64,000 nucleotides of DNA from Rhodospirillum centenum SW (GTDB taxonomy: Bacteria > Pseudomonadota > Alphaproteobacteria > Azospirillales > Azospirillaceae), in contig NC_011420.2 of the NCBI RefSeq assembly GCF_000016185.1, positions 2,128,501 to 2,192,500 on the forward strand, read 5' to 3'. Shown here in pieces: positions 52,860 to 61,999 of the stretch. Both the position numbers and the translations under genes were made by a program. The notes below the pieces were generated by a model that was not told where the DNA came from, did not search any database, and worked only from the letters and a program-made list of their open reading frames with translations. Numbering within the stretch: position 1 is the first letter of the stretch; every line of letters begins with the position of its first letter.

Positions 52860-55800
52860 ATGCCCGCCCGGACCGCGCCGGAGTCCCCCGATGCCGCCCG
52901 CCCGACCGGCGGCCCCCCCTTCCCCACCGAGGATCCGTCGCTGCTGCAGTTGGCCGAGGCCATGCTGCCCGACTTCCTGCTGCGGCAGCGCTGGTATCCG
53001 GCGAAGGACGCCGGCCAGCCGCGGGTGTCGCTGCTGGCCCAGGTGCCGCTCCCCGGCCTGGAGCATCCGGCCGCCCTGGCCGTCTGGTCCGTCGAGCCGC
53101 CGGAGCGCCGGCCGCTGCGCTGTCTGGTGCCGCTGACCATCCTGCCCGCGGACGGCGTGCCCGACGCAGCGGTGATCGCGCCGCTGCACCCGGCCGGCGG
53201 CGGTCAGGTGCTGGCGGACGCGCTGCTGGCCGACGACACCGTGATCGCCTTTCTGGCGCACCTGCTGCTGGCCCCCGACGCCGAAACCCCGCCCGGCCTG
53301 ACCGCGGGCCGGACGGGGGCGTCGGCCGGCGGACCCACGGCACGACCGGCGATCCGGCGCGGCTCCGTGGAGCAGTCCAACAGTTCCTTCCGGGTCGGTG
53401 ACCAGGGCATCCTGAAACTGTTCCGGACCCTGGAACCCGGCATCCATCCCGAGCTGGAGATCGGCCGTTTCCTGACCGACCGGGCGCGCTTTCCCGCCGT
53501 CCCGGCGCTGGCAGGGTGGCTGAACCTGGCCACCGGCGCCGGCGGGGCGGAAGCCACCCTCGGCGTGCTCCAGGCCTTCGTTCCCAACGCGGGCGACGGC
53601 TGGGGCTGGGTGCTGGACCGATTGGCCGAGGGACGGGAGCAGGAGACGCTGCCCTGGATCGCCGCCCTGGGCCGGCGGGTCGCCGGGCTGCACCGCGCCC
53701 TGGCCCTGGATACGGACCCGGGCACGGACGACGAGGCCTTCCGTCCCGCGCCCGTGGACGGCGAGGACCTGGACGGCTGGGTCGAATCGGCCAAGGCGAT
53801 GGCGCGGCGCGCCCTGGACTCGCTGGACGGGGCGGTCGCCGTCCTGCCCGCCGCCGCCCGGCCGATGGCGGAGGCGCTGCTGGCCCGCCGTTCCGAGCTG
53901 CCGGGGCTGTTGCAGGCGCTGCTGCCCGTCACCGCCGTCGCCCGGACGCGCCACCATGGCGACCTGCATCTGGGGCAGGTGCTGGTGACACCGGACGCGG
54001 CGGACGCCGTGATCGTGGATTTCGAGGGCGAGCCGCTGCGCCCGTTGGCGGAGCGGCGGGCCCGGCACAGCCCGCTGCGCGACGTGGCGGGAATGCTGCG
54101 CTCCTTCTCCTATGCGGCGGCCTCCGCCGGACGGCAGGCCGACCGGGCACGGCAGGACGCCCTGGCGCGCTGGGCCGGAGAGGCGGCCGGAACCTTCCTG
54201 GAAACCTATCTGACGGCGGCCGAGGGCAGCCCCGGCTGCGCCGCCACGCCGGGGGAGACGGTGCGGCTGGTCCGCTTCTTCATGCTGGAGAAGGCGCTGT
54301 ACGAGGTCGCCTACGAGCTGGCGAACCGGCCCGACTGGGTGGAGATCCCGCTGGCCGGTGTGCTCGCCATCCTGGACGACGGGGAGGCCGGCGTGCCCTC
54401 CCCCCGGACCGGGGCCGTCCGGCGGCACCGGATGCCGTTCGGGGCGGAGCTGCGCGAGGGCGGCGGCGTGCGCTTCCGCCTCTGGGCGCCGGCGCAGACG
54501 GCGCTGCGCCTGGAACTGGACGGCGGGATCCTGGACATGGCCCCGGTGGAGGGGGGCTGGCACGAGCTGGTGAGCGAGCGCGCCGGCCCCGGCAGCCGTT
54601 ACCGCTTCCTCCTGCCCGACGGTACGGCCGTGCCCGATCCGGCCTCCCGCCACCAGCCCGAGGACGTCCACGGCCCCAGCGAGGTGATCGATCCGGCCGC
54701 CTACCGCTGGCAGGCCGCGGACTGGCGCGGCCGCCCGTGGGAGGAGGCGGTGCTCTACGAGCTGCACATCGGCGCCTTCACGCCGGAGGGGACCTTCCGC
54801 GCCGCCATCGGAAAGCTGGACCATCTGGCCGCGCTGGGCGTGACGGCGGTGCAGATCATGCCGGTGGCCGACTTCCCCGGCACCCGCAACTGGGGCTACG
54901 ACGGCGTGCTGCCCTACGCCCCGGACGGCAGCTACGGCCGCCCGGAGGATCTGAAGGCCCTGGTGGACGCGGCCCATGCCCGCGGCCTGATGGTCATGCT
55001 GGACGTCGTCTACAACCATTTCGGGCCGGAGGGGAACTATCTGTCCCTCTACGCCCCCGCCTTCTTCACGGAGAAGCACCATACCCCCTGGGGGGCGGCC
55101 GTGAACTACGACGACACGGGCAGCCGCACCGTGCGCGACTTCGTCATTCACAACGCCCTCTACTGGATCGAGGAGTTCGACCTGGACGGGCTGCGGCTGG
55201 ACGCGGTCCACGCCATCATCGACGAGACCGAGCCCCACCTGCTGACGGAGCTGGCGCGGGAGGTGCGCCACCGCTTCCCCGGCCGGCACGTCCACCTGGT
55301 CCTGGAGAACGAGGAGAACGAGGCCGCCCGGCTGGACCGCGCCCGCGACGGGGCCACGGCCCTGTTCACCGCGCAGTGGAACGACGACGTCCACCACGGG
55401 CTGCACGTCGCCGCCACGGGGGAAAGCGCCGGCTACTACGCGGAGTATGCCGGCGATCTGGACAAGCTGGGCCGCGCGCTGGCCGAGGGCTTCGCCTTCC
55501 AGGGCGAGATGATGGCCTACCGCGGCGCCCCCCGCGGCGAGCCGAGCGCCCACCTGCCGCCCACCGCCTTCGTCGCCTTCCTCCAGAACCACGACCAGAT
55601 CGGCAACCGCGCCTTCGGAGACCGCATCACCGCGACCGCCCCGGCGAAGGCGGTGAGGGCCGTCGCCGGGCTCTACCTGCTGGCGCCGCAGATCCCCATG
55701 CTGTTCATGGGGGAGGAATGGGCGACCGGGCGCCCCTTCCCCTTCTTCTGCGATTTCGGCCCCGAGCTGGCGACCGCCGTGCGCGAGGGCCGGCGCAAGG

Positions 55801-58457
55801 AGTTCGCCCGCTTTCCCGAGTTCCGCGACGAGGCCGCCCGCGCCCGCATCCCCGATCCCACGGCGGAGGCGACGTTCCTGTCCGCGAAGCTGGACTGGGA
55901 GGCCCTGGAGCGGGAACCGCACGCCCGCCGGCTGGACTGGTACAGGCGGATGCTGGCCCTGCGCCGGGCGGAGATCGTGCCCCGTCTGACCGGCGTCGGC
56001 GCCGGGGCCGGCCGCTACGAGCGGATCGGGGAGAGCGGGCTGGTGGTGCGCTGGCGCCTGGGCGGGGGGGAGACCCTGGCCGTCGCCGCCAACCTGTCCG
56101 CCGGGCCGGAGGACGGCTTCCCCGCCGCCGCGGGCCGGACCCTGCACCGCGAGGGCGAGGCCGGGGATGCGACCGGCGGCGGCCGCTACGGTCCCTGGGC
56201 CGTGCGCTGGTGGATCGAGGGGGAGCCGGACAGCGGCAGCAGGGAACGGGCGGAGACCGGAGCAGAGACCGGGGCAGAGGCCGGACCGGAGACCCGGACG
56301 GAAGCCGGTGAGCCGGGGGACACGGCGCTGACGCGGCTGGCCGGGCGCTGCGGCATCGAGCCCGGCTTCGACAACGCCCATGGCGAGCGGGTGGAGACAT
56401 CGCCCGCGACCCGCCGCCGCCTGCTGGCCGCCATGGGCATCGACGCCGCGGACGAGGCGGCGGCGGAACGGGCGCTGGACGCCCTGGACCGGGAGGACTG
56501 GCAGGGGCCGCTGCCCCCCGTCGCCGTCTGCCGGCGCGATGCCGGGCCGCCGTCGGTGGCGCTGACCCTGCCGGCCGGAACGGGCACCGTCGCCTGGCGG
56601 GTGGCGCTGGAGGAGGGCGGCGAGCGGGGCGGCAACGCGGACATCGCCGCCCTGGACCTGGAGGCGGTGCGGGAACTGGACGGCCGGCGGCTGGAACGGC
56701 GCCGGCTGCCCCTGCCCGCCGACCTGCCGGACGGCTACCACCGGCTGCAGGTGGCCGGGGCGGAAACGTCCCTGGTGCTGAGCCCCGGCCGCTGCTGGCT
56801 GCCGCCGGAGGTGGCGGCGGGCCGGCGGCTCTGGGGACTGGCGGCGCAGCTCTACACCCTGCGCTCCGATACCGACTGGGGCATCGGCGACTTCGGCGAC
56901 CTGCGCACCCTGGTGGACCTGGCCGCGGCCCGTGGTGCCGCCGCGGTCGGGCTGAACCCGCTGCACGTCGCCTTTCCCGACGATCCCGAACAGGCCAGCC
57001 CCTATTCCCCGGCCAGCCGGCTGCTGCTGAACGTGCTGAACATCGACGTCACGGCCGTGCCGGAATTCGCCGCCTGCCCCGACGCCGTAGCTCTGGTCGC
57101 GTCGGCGGAGATGGCCCGGCGGCTGGCGGACTGCCGGCGGTCGCCGCTGGTGGACTACACGGCCGTGGCGGACCTGAAGATGCAGGTGCTGGCCCTGCTG
57201 TTCGAGACCTGCCGCGACGCCGTGGACCGCACCCGGGCGGACGCCTTCGCCGCCTTCCGGCGGGAGGCCGGGCCGGCACTGGAGACGGCCTGCCTGTTCC
57301 TGGTCCTGCGCCGGCATTTCGCCGGGCGCGGCACGCCCGACTGGCACGGCTGGCCGGACGAATACCGCAGCCCGGCCTCCCCGGCCGTGCTCCGCTTCGC
57401 GGCGGAGCACCGGCACGAACTCGACTTCATGGCTTGGCTGCAATGGGTGGCGGACGGGCAGCTTGCCGCCGCGGCGACGCGGGCGCGGGAGGCCGGCATG
57501 GCGATCGGGCTCTACCGCGATCTGGCGGTGGGGGCGGACCGCTCCGGGGCCGAGACCTGGATCAACCCGCAGGCCGTCGTCTCCGCCGCCCATGTCGGCG
57601 CCCCGCCGGACATCTTCAACCCGGCCGGACAGGACTGGGGCCTGCCGCCCCTGAACCCGCGCGCCCTGCGGCAGGAGGGCTACCGCAGCTTCATCGACCT
57701 GCTGCGGGCGAACATGCGCCATGCCGGCGGGCTGCGCATCGACCATGCCATGGCCTTGCAGCATCTCTACTGGATTCCGGAGGGCGGGTCCCCCGCCGAC
57801 GGCGCCTATGTCGCCTACCCGCTGGAGGACATGCTGGGCATCCTGGCGCTGGAGAGCACCCGCCACCGCTGCCTGGTGGTGGGGGAGGATCTGGGCACGG
57901 TGCCGGAAGGCTTCCGCGAGCGGATGGCGGCGGCGGCCGTGCTGTCCTACCGGGTGCTGTATTTCGAGCAGGAGTCCGGGACCGGCGCCTATGCCGCGCC
58001 GGAGGACTATCCCCCGCTGGCGCTGGCGGTGATCGGCAGCCACGACCTGCCGACCCTGCGTGGCTGGTGGGAGGGCAGCGACATCGCCCTGAAGGAGCGG
58101 CTGGGCCTCTATCCCGGCGCGGGCGAGGCGGAGCGTCAGCGGAGCCGCCGCGAGCGCGACCGGGACTGCCTGCTGGAGGCGCTGAAGCGGGAGGGGCTGG
58201 TGCCGGCGGCGGCCACGGTCGGGCCCCTGCCGATGGAGACCCTGCACGCCGCCGCGCATGCCTTCCTGGCCCGCAGCCACAGCGCCCTGGCCATGGTGCA
58301 GCTCGACGACCTGACGGACGAGGCGGAGCCGGTGAACGTGCCGGGTACGGCGGCGGAGCATCCGAACTGGCGGCGCAAGCTGTCCCTGAGCCTGGAGGCG
58401 CTGTCGCAGAGCCCCCGCTTCCAGACGGTGGCGGAGATCATGGCGGCCGGGCGCTGA
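52860..58457 (+). CDS. Maltokinase-TreZ-MalQ trifunctional fusion protein
   Basis: An 1865-residue protein in one uninterrupted frame. Residues 1-511 are a maltokinase (Mak/Pep2) domain with LPDFLLRQRWYPAKD, VEQSNSSFRV, catalytic H366-G-D368-L-H370 and D387 in VDFEGEP. Residues 525 to about 1120 are malto-oligosyltrehalose trehalohydrolase (GH13): D781 in LRLDAVHAI, E816 in LVLENEENE, D912 in NHDQIGNR. An acidic Gly/Thr/Glu-rich linker (about 1121-1150) leads to 4-alpha-glucanotransferase (GH77, to the end) with D1628 in LRIDHAM, E1676 in VVGEDLGT and D1729 in GSHDLPT. All catalytic residues look intact. AGGTGA precedes ATG 52860. Expected roles are maltose 1-phosphate formation, release of trehalose from maltooligosyl-trehalose, and glucan transfer. 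Confidence 0.93.
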   Translation: MPARTAPESPDAARPTGGPPFPTEDPSLLQLAEAMLPDFLLRQRWYPAKDAGQPRVSLLAQVPLPGLEHPAALAVWSVEPPERRPLRCLVPLTILPADGVPDAAVIAPLHPAGGGQVLADALLADDTVIAFLAHLLLAPDAETPPGLTAGRTGASAGGPTARPAIRRGSVEQSNSSFRVGDQGILKLFRTLEPGIHPELEIGRFLTDRARFPAVPALAGWLNLATGAGGAEATLGVLQAFVPNAGDGWGWVLDRLAEGREQETLPWIAALGRRVAGLHRALALDTDPGTDDEAFRPAPVDGEDLDGWVESAKAMARRALDSLDGAVAVLPAAARPMAEALLARRSELPGLLQALLPVTAVARTRHHGDLHLGQVLVTPDAADAVIVDFEGEPLRPLAERRARHSPLRDVAGMLRSFSYAAASAGRQADRARQDALARWAGEAAGTFLETYLTAAEGSPGCAATPGETVRLVRFFMLEKALYEVAYELANRPDWVEIPLAGVLAILDDGEAGVPSPRTGAVRRHRMPFGAELREGGGVRFRLWAPAQTALRLELDGGILDMAPVEGGWHELVSERAGPGSRYRFLLPDGTAVPDPASRHQPEDVHGPSEVIDPAAYRWQAADWRGRPWEEAVLYELHIGAFTPEGTFRAAIGKLDHLAALGVTAVQIMPVADFPGTRNWGYDGVLPYAPDGSYGRPEDLKALVDAAHARGLMVMLDVVYNHFGPEGNYLSLYAPAFFTEKHHTPWGAAVNYDDTGSRTVRDFVIHNALYWIEEFDLDGLRLDAVHAIIDETEPHLLTELAREVRHRFPGRHVHLVLENEENEAARLDRARDGATALFTAQWNDDVHHGLHVAATGESAGYYAEYAGDLDKLGRALAEGFAFQGEMMAYRGAPRGEPSAHLPPTAFVAFLQNHDQIGNRAFGDRITATAPAKAVRAVAGLYLLAPQIPMLFMGEEWATGRPFPFFCDFGPELATAVREGRRKEFARFPEFRDEAARARIPDPTAEATFLSAKLDWEALEREPHARRLDWYRRMLALRRAEIVPRLTGVGAGAGRYERIGESGLVVRWRLGGGETLAVAANLSAGPEDGFPAAAGRTLHREGEAGDATGGGRYGPWAVRWWIEGEPDSGSRERAETGAETGAEAGPETRTEAGEPGDTALTRLAGRCGIEPGFDNAHGERVETSPATRRRLLAAMGIDAADEAAAERALDALDREDWQGPLPPVAVCRRDAGPPSVALTLPAGTGTVAWRVALEEGGERGGNADIAALDLEAVRELDGRRLERRRLPLPADLPDGYHRLQVAGAETSLVLSPGRCWLPPEVAAGRRLWGLAAQLYTLRSDTDWGIGDFGDLRTLVDLAAARGAAAVGLNPLHVAFPDDPEQASPYSPASRLLLNVLNIDVTAVPEFAACPDAVALVASAEMARRLADCRRSPLVDYTAVADLKMQVLALLFETCRDAVDRTRADAFAAFRREAGPALETACLFLVLRRHFAGRGTPDWHGWPDEYRSPASPAVLRFAAEHRHELDFMAWLQWVADGQLAAAATRAREAGMAIGLYRDLAVGADRSGAETWINPQAVVSAAHVGAPPDIFNPAGQDWGLPPLNPRALRQEGYRSFIDLLRANMRHAGGLRIDHAMALQHLYWIPEGGSPADGAYVAYPLEDMLGILALESTRHRCLVVGEDLGTVPEGFRERMAAAAVLSYRVLYFEQESGTGAYAAPEDYPPLALAVIGSHDLPTLRGWWEGSDIALKERLGLYPGAGEAERQRSRRERDRDCLLEALKREGLVPAAATVGPLPMETLHAAAHAFLARSHSALAMVQLDDLTDEAEPVNVPGTAAEHPNWRRKLSLSLEALSQSPRFQTVAEIMAAGR

Positions 58458-58469
58458 ACGGCCGGTCCT

Positions 58470-58508
58470 GCCGGTGCCCCCGGGGCTTCCGCCCCCGGGG
58501 ACACCGGC
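58470..58508. terminator. Bidirectional hairpin between the fusion gene and the DUF1428-type gene
   Basis: A long GC-rich inverted repeat (CCGGTG with CACCGG and CCCCGGGG with CCCCGGGG) between convergent genes, without T tracts. Confidence 0.5.
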
Positions 58509-58525
58509 TCCGGACCCGGCAGCCC

Positions 58526-58936
58526 TCAGACCTGGATGAACGTCCGGAAGCCGCCATGGATCATGCGTCTGCCGTCGAACGGCATGTCGTCCACGCTGCC
58601 CTTCAGGCGCGGGTCCTGCATCACCTTGGCATTGATGGCGTCCCGCTCTTCCCGGGAGGCATAGACGATCCAGGAGAAGACGACGACCTCGTCATCCGTC
58701 GCCTGCACGGCGCGGGGGAAGGAGGTCAGGGTGCCATAGGGCACGTCGTCGCCGATGCACTCGGCATAGGCGAGGGCACCATGCTCCTTCCAGACCTCCG
58801 CCGCGGTGCGGGCCAACGCCGTGTAGGCGTCCAGCTTCGCCCTGGGCACCGCCAGCACGAAACCGTCCACGTAGGTGCCCCCCGGCGACGTTCCGCCGGC
58901 GGGTGTGTCTCCGGACCCGTCGTCCATCCCAGCCAT
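58526..58936 (-). CDS. DUF1428 (YbaA-like) family protein
   Basis: A 136-residue protein. After a 22-residue Gly/Ser start comes the DUF1428 pattern: YVDGFVLAVPRAKLDAYTAL, WKEHGALAYAECIGDD, VVVFSWIVYASREERDAINA and MPFDGRRMIHGGFRTFIQV. The fold is a dimeric alpha/beta barrel of unknown function. GGGAGGA five bases before ATG 58936 supports the start. It stands alone, convergent with the glucan fusion gene. No catalytic role can be claimed. Confidence 0.88.
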   Translation of the reverse strand: MAGMDDGSGDTPAGGTSPGGTYVDGFVLAVPRAKLDAYTALARTAAEVWKEHGALAYAECIGDDVPYGTLTSFPRAVQATDDEVVVFSWIVYASREERDAINAKVMQDPRLKGSVDDMPFDGRRMIHGGFRTFIQV

Positions 58937-59165
58937 CTGCGTCCTCCCTGTCTGCGTAAGCGCCAGCGACCCGGCCGGCGCCTTGTGAAACGGCGGGACC
59001 TCCCGCCGGCGTTCCACCCTCCCCCTATTCCCCCCGGGGTTCCCGGCGGCCCCGCGGCGGGCGCAAGGCCGGAACGCTGTCCTGCGTTGACAAAACGCAA
59101 CGTGCTCCGGGCGGCGATCGGTTAGGGTGTGCGCGCCCCTGAGAGGGCAAGCGGAGAAACCACCG

Positions 59166-59666
59166 ATGACCTGCCGCCGCGACATGGAGCCCTGTGGCTG
59201 CTCCACACCGGAAGGGCACGGGCGCTGCCTGACCGACGCCGCCCGGGCGGCGCTGCTGGCGGCGCTGGACATGGAGTACCGGGCCGCCGCCGTCTACGAG
59301 GCCGTGCTGCGCCGCTTCGGGCCGATGCCGCCCTTCACCCATGTGCTGCGCTCCGAACAGCGCCACGCCGCCGTCCTCGGCGCCCTGCTGGAAGGGCACG
59401 GGGTGGCCGCCCCGCCCTCGTCCTACGACCCGGCCCAGGTGTCGCTGCCGGCCAGCCTGTGGGAGGCCTGCGAGGCCGCCGCCGCCGGCAAGGAGGCCAG
59501 CGCCGAGCGCTACGACCGCGACCTGCTGCCCGCCGCCGAGGGGCACGAGGAGGTGCGGACCGTGTTCCTGCGCCTGCGCGATGCCGCCCTGCACTGCCAG
59601 CTTCCGGCCTTCCGCCACTGGATCGAACTGCACCGGCGCGAGGAACCCACCGGCGACGCCGCCTGA
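59166..59666 (+). CDS. Ferritin-like domain protein
   Basis: A 166-residue helical protein. LDMEYRAAAVYEAVLRRFG and VLRSEQRHAAVLGALLEGHG resemble the E...ExxH pattern of ferritin-like DUF2202 proteins, with further helices containing ERYDRDLLPAAEGHEEVR. A Cys-rich N-terminus (C3, C9, C11, C19) precedes the domain. GGAGA lies upstream of ATG 59166. Diiron binding is likely from the motif pattern but only one clear ExxH is present. It stands alone before the helicase gene. Confidence 0.7.
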   Translation: MTCRRDMEPCGCSTPEGHGRCLTDAARAALLAALDMEYRAAAVYEAVLRRFGPMPPFTHVLRSEQRHAAVLGALLEGHGVAAPPSSYDPAQVSLPASLWEACEAAAAGKEASAERYDRDLLPAAEGHEEVRTVFLRLRDAALHCQLPAFRHWIELHRREEPTGDAA

Positions 59667-59760
59667 GCGCAACGCAGTCTCCCGCCGCGCCCCATTGATT
59701 TCCCGCCTCGGCCGCCGCAGATAGCGGCCGACCGCATCGTGGCGGCAGGGAGGACACGAC

Positions 59761-61983
59761 ATGGCCGACGGGGAAACACCGCAGACGGCACCCGCCGGCG
59801 ACGATCCGGACCTGGTCTACGCCATCGCCCGCATCCATCCCGAGGTCGTGCCCCTGCACCGGCTGGGGCTGGACCGGATGGAGCAGGCGGGCATGCTGGG
59901 CATGGTGCCGCTGGGGCTGCCGCTGCCCAAGGGCCGCCGCGATCTGGTGGTGGCGGAGGAGCGGCGCGAGGCCGTGCTGCTGGAGATCGCCGGCAAGATC
60001 GCCCGCGCGCAGCGCCGGGCCGAGGTGCTGGAGCGCGGCCGCCGCGCGCTGGAAGGCACCGATGCCGCCCTGGCCGTGGCCGAGGCGCGCGACCGCATCC
60101 GGATCCGCCTTGCCGACGCCGTCCACTGGACCGGCATGCCCGGCCCGATCCAGCTGGAGGTGTCCCGCGCCGTGGACGTGGACGAGCTGTCCGGGCTGGA
60201 CGAGGCGGAGCTGCGCAGCCGCCTGCCGGCCGATCCCGAGCTGCGCCAGCGCCTGGACCGGGCCATGGCCGACGTGGCCCAGCGCCTCTGGGCCCTGCAG
60301 GAACTGGCGGGGGAGCCGGAGGACAGCTGGACCTTCGAGCATCTGGCGCAGCGCCTCTACAGGGTCTGCCGCACCAACCACCAGCCCAACGACATCCTGC
60401 GCCGCTGGACCGAGATCGAGGAGACCTGGCGGCACGAGCGCGCCGTGGCCCGCGGCCGCGACTACGTCAACACCGAGTTCGACTTCGCCCGCTTCGAGCG
60501 GCTGTTCCCCCTGGCCCGTGCCCTGGGACGCAGGCTGGTGCTGGTGATCGGCCCGACCAACTCGGGCAAGACCCACCGCGCCATGCAGGCGCTGCGGCAG
60601 GCACCGACGGGGGTCTATCTGGCGCCGCTGCGCCTGCTGGCGCTGGAGGTGATGGACCGGCTGAACCGCGAGGGCACGCCCACCACGCTGCTGACCGGGG
60701 AGGAGGAGATCCGCGTGCCGGACGCACGCCACCTCTCCTCCACCATCGAGATGCTGGACCCGGAGGCGACGGTGGACGTCGCCGTGATCGACGAGGTCCA
60801 GATGCTGGCCGATCGCGACCGCGGCTGGGCCTGGACGGCGGCGCTGATGGGGGTGCCGGCGAAGACCGTCTACCTGCTGGGTGCGCCGGAGGTGCGGCCC
60901 CTGGTCGAGCGGGCCGCGGCCCATCTGGGCGAGCCGCTGGAGGTGGTCGAGCTGGAGCGCAAGCAGCCGCTGCACATGATCGAGGAGCGGCTGGAATGGT
61001 CCGACGTGGGCCGCGGCGACGCCCTGATCGCCTTCTCCCGCCGCGAAGTGCATGCGGTGCGTGACACGGTGCAGGCGCGCGGGCTGACGGCGGCGGTGAT
61101 CTACGGGGCACTGGCCCCGGACGTGCGCCGGCGCGAGGCGGAGCGGTTCAACACGGGCGAGGCCGACGTGGTGATCGCCACCGATGCCATCGGCATGGGC
61201 CTGAACCTGCCGGTGCGGCGGGTCCTGTTCACCACGCTGGAGAAGTTCGACGGGGTGGAGATGCGGTCGCTGCACCCGGCGGAGGTGAAGCAGATCGCCG
61301 GCCGTGCCGGCCGCTTCGGGCATTTCGAGGCGGGCGAGTTCGGCGTCGTCGGGCGCGGCACGCCGCAGGCCCTGCGCATGATCGTCACCCGTCCGGACAC
61401 CAGCTTCGGGCCGAAGACGGCGCTGACCGTGCGGCCCACCCGCGCCATGGTGGCCCGGCTGGCCGGCCGCGTCGGCAGCCACAGCCTGTCGCTGCTGATC
61501 GACTGCTTCGCCGCGGCGCGCACGGCGGGCTCCCCCTTCCGGGTCGCCGACCTGGAGCCGCTGCGCAAGCTGGCCGCCGTGCTGGACGAGAAGGAGATCG
61601 GCTTCGAGGACAAGCTGAGCCTGCTGTTCGTTCCGGCCGACCTGGACAAGGACGTGGACGCCCGCTTCTTCCACCGCATCTGCCGGGCGGTGGAGACGGG
61701 CGAGGCGGTGCCCGTCGGGCTGGTCGTGCCGGCCCGCGTCGGCATGCTGGACGACATGTCGCTGGAGGAGCTGTCGCGCACCTGCGACCTCTACTACTGG
61801 GCTTCGCGCAAGTTCCCCAGGCAGTTCCCCGACCGCACCGTGGTGCAGGAGCGCCGGGCCGAGGTCAGCCGGCGGCTGTCGGAGATCCTGGCCGCCGCGG
61901 CGCGCACCCGCGGCCGGACGCCGAAACCGAAGCAGGGCTTCCGCGGCGCCCCGCGCAAGCGCTACGGGCCGCGGCGGGGATAG
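59761..61983 (+). CDS. Suv3-type ATP-dependent RNA helicase
   Basis: A 740-residue superfamily 2 helicase. Walker A reads GPTNSGKT (264-271), the signature of mitochondrial Suv3. The DExH-type box is DEVQ (D344), and motif VI is QIAGRAGRFG from residue 511. The C-terminal part has LLIDCFAAARTAGSPFRVADLEPL and the Suv3 C-terminal helices, ending in a basic Arg/Lys/Gly tail. Residues 1-250 are a helical N-terminal domain. Suv3 unwinds RNA for degradation in mitochondria; in bacteria a role in RNA turnover is inferred. ATG has GGGAGGACACGAC upstream. Confidence 0.88.
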   Translation: MADGETPQTAPAGDDPDLVYAIARIHPEVVPLHRLGLDRMEQAGMLGMVPLGLPLPKGRRDLVVAEERREAVLLEIAGKIARAQRRAEVLERGRRALEGTDAALAVAEARDRIRIRLADAVHWTGMPGPIQLEVSRAVDVDELSGLDEAELRSRLPADPELRQRLDRAMADVAQRLWALQELAGEPEDSWTFEHLAQRLYRVCRTNHQPNDILRRWTEIEETWRHERAVARGRDYVNTEFDFARFERLFPLARALGRRLVLVIGPTNSGKTHRAMQALRQAPTGVYLAPLRLLALEVMDRLNREGTPTTLLTGEEEIRVPDARHLSSTIEMLDPEATVDVAVIDEVQMLADRDRGWAWTAALMGVPAKTVYLLGAPEVRPLVERAAAHLGEPLEVVELERKQPLHMIEERLEWSDVGRGDALIAFSRREVHAVRDTVQARGLTAAVIYGALAPDVRRREAERFNTGEADVVIATDAIGMGLNLPVRRVLFTTLEKFDGVEMRSLHPAEVKQIAGRAGRFGHFEAGEFGVVGRGTPQALRMIVTRPDTSFGPKTALTVRPTRAMVARLAGRVGSHSLSLLIDCFAAARTAGSPFRVADLEPLRKLAAVLDEKEIGFEDKLSLLFVPADLDKDVDARFFHRICRAVETGEAVPVGLVVPARVGMLDDMSLEELSRTCDLYYWASRKFPRQFPDRTVVQERRAEVSRRLSEILAAAARTRGRTPKPKQGFRGAPRKRYGPRRG

Positions 61984-61999
61984 CGTCTCCCGTGTCCCG

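Noticed and set aside
52686-58361. A 1891-codon open frame on the minus strand opposite the maltokinase-TreZ-MalQ gene
   Set aside because: It is an antisense frame kept open by GC-rich third positions. Its translation is low complexity (Gly/Arg/Gln/His) with no domain, while the plus strand has three intact enzymes.
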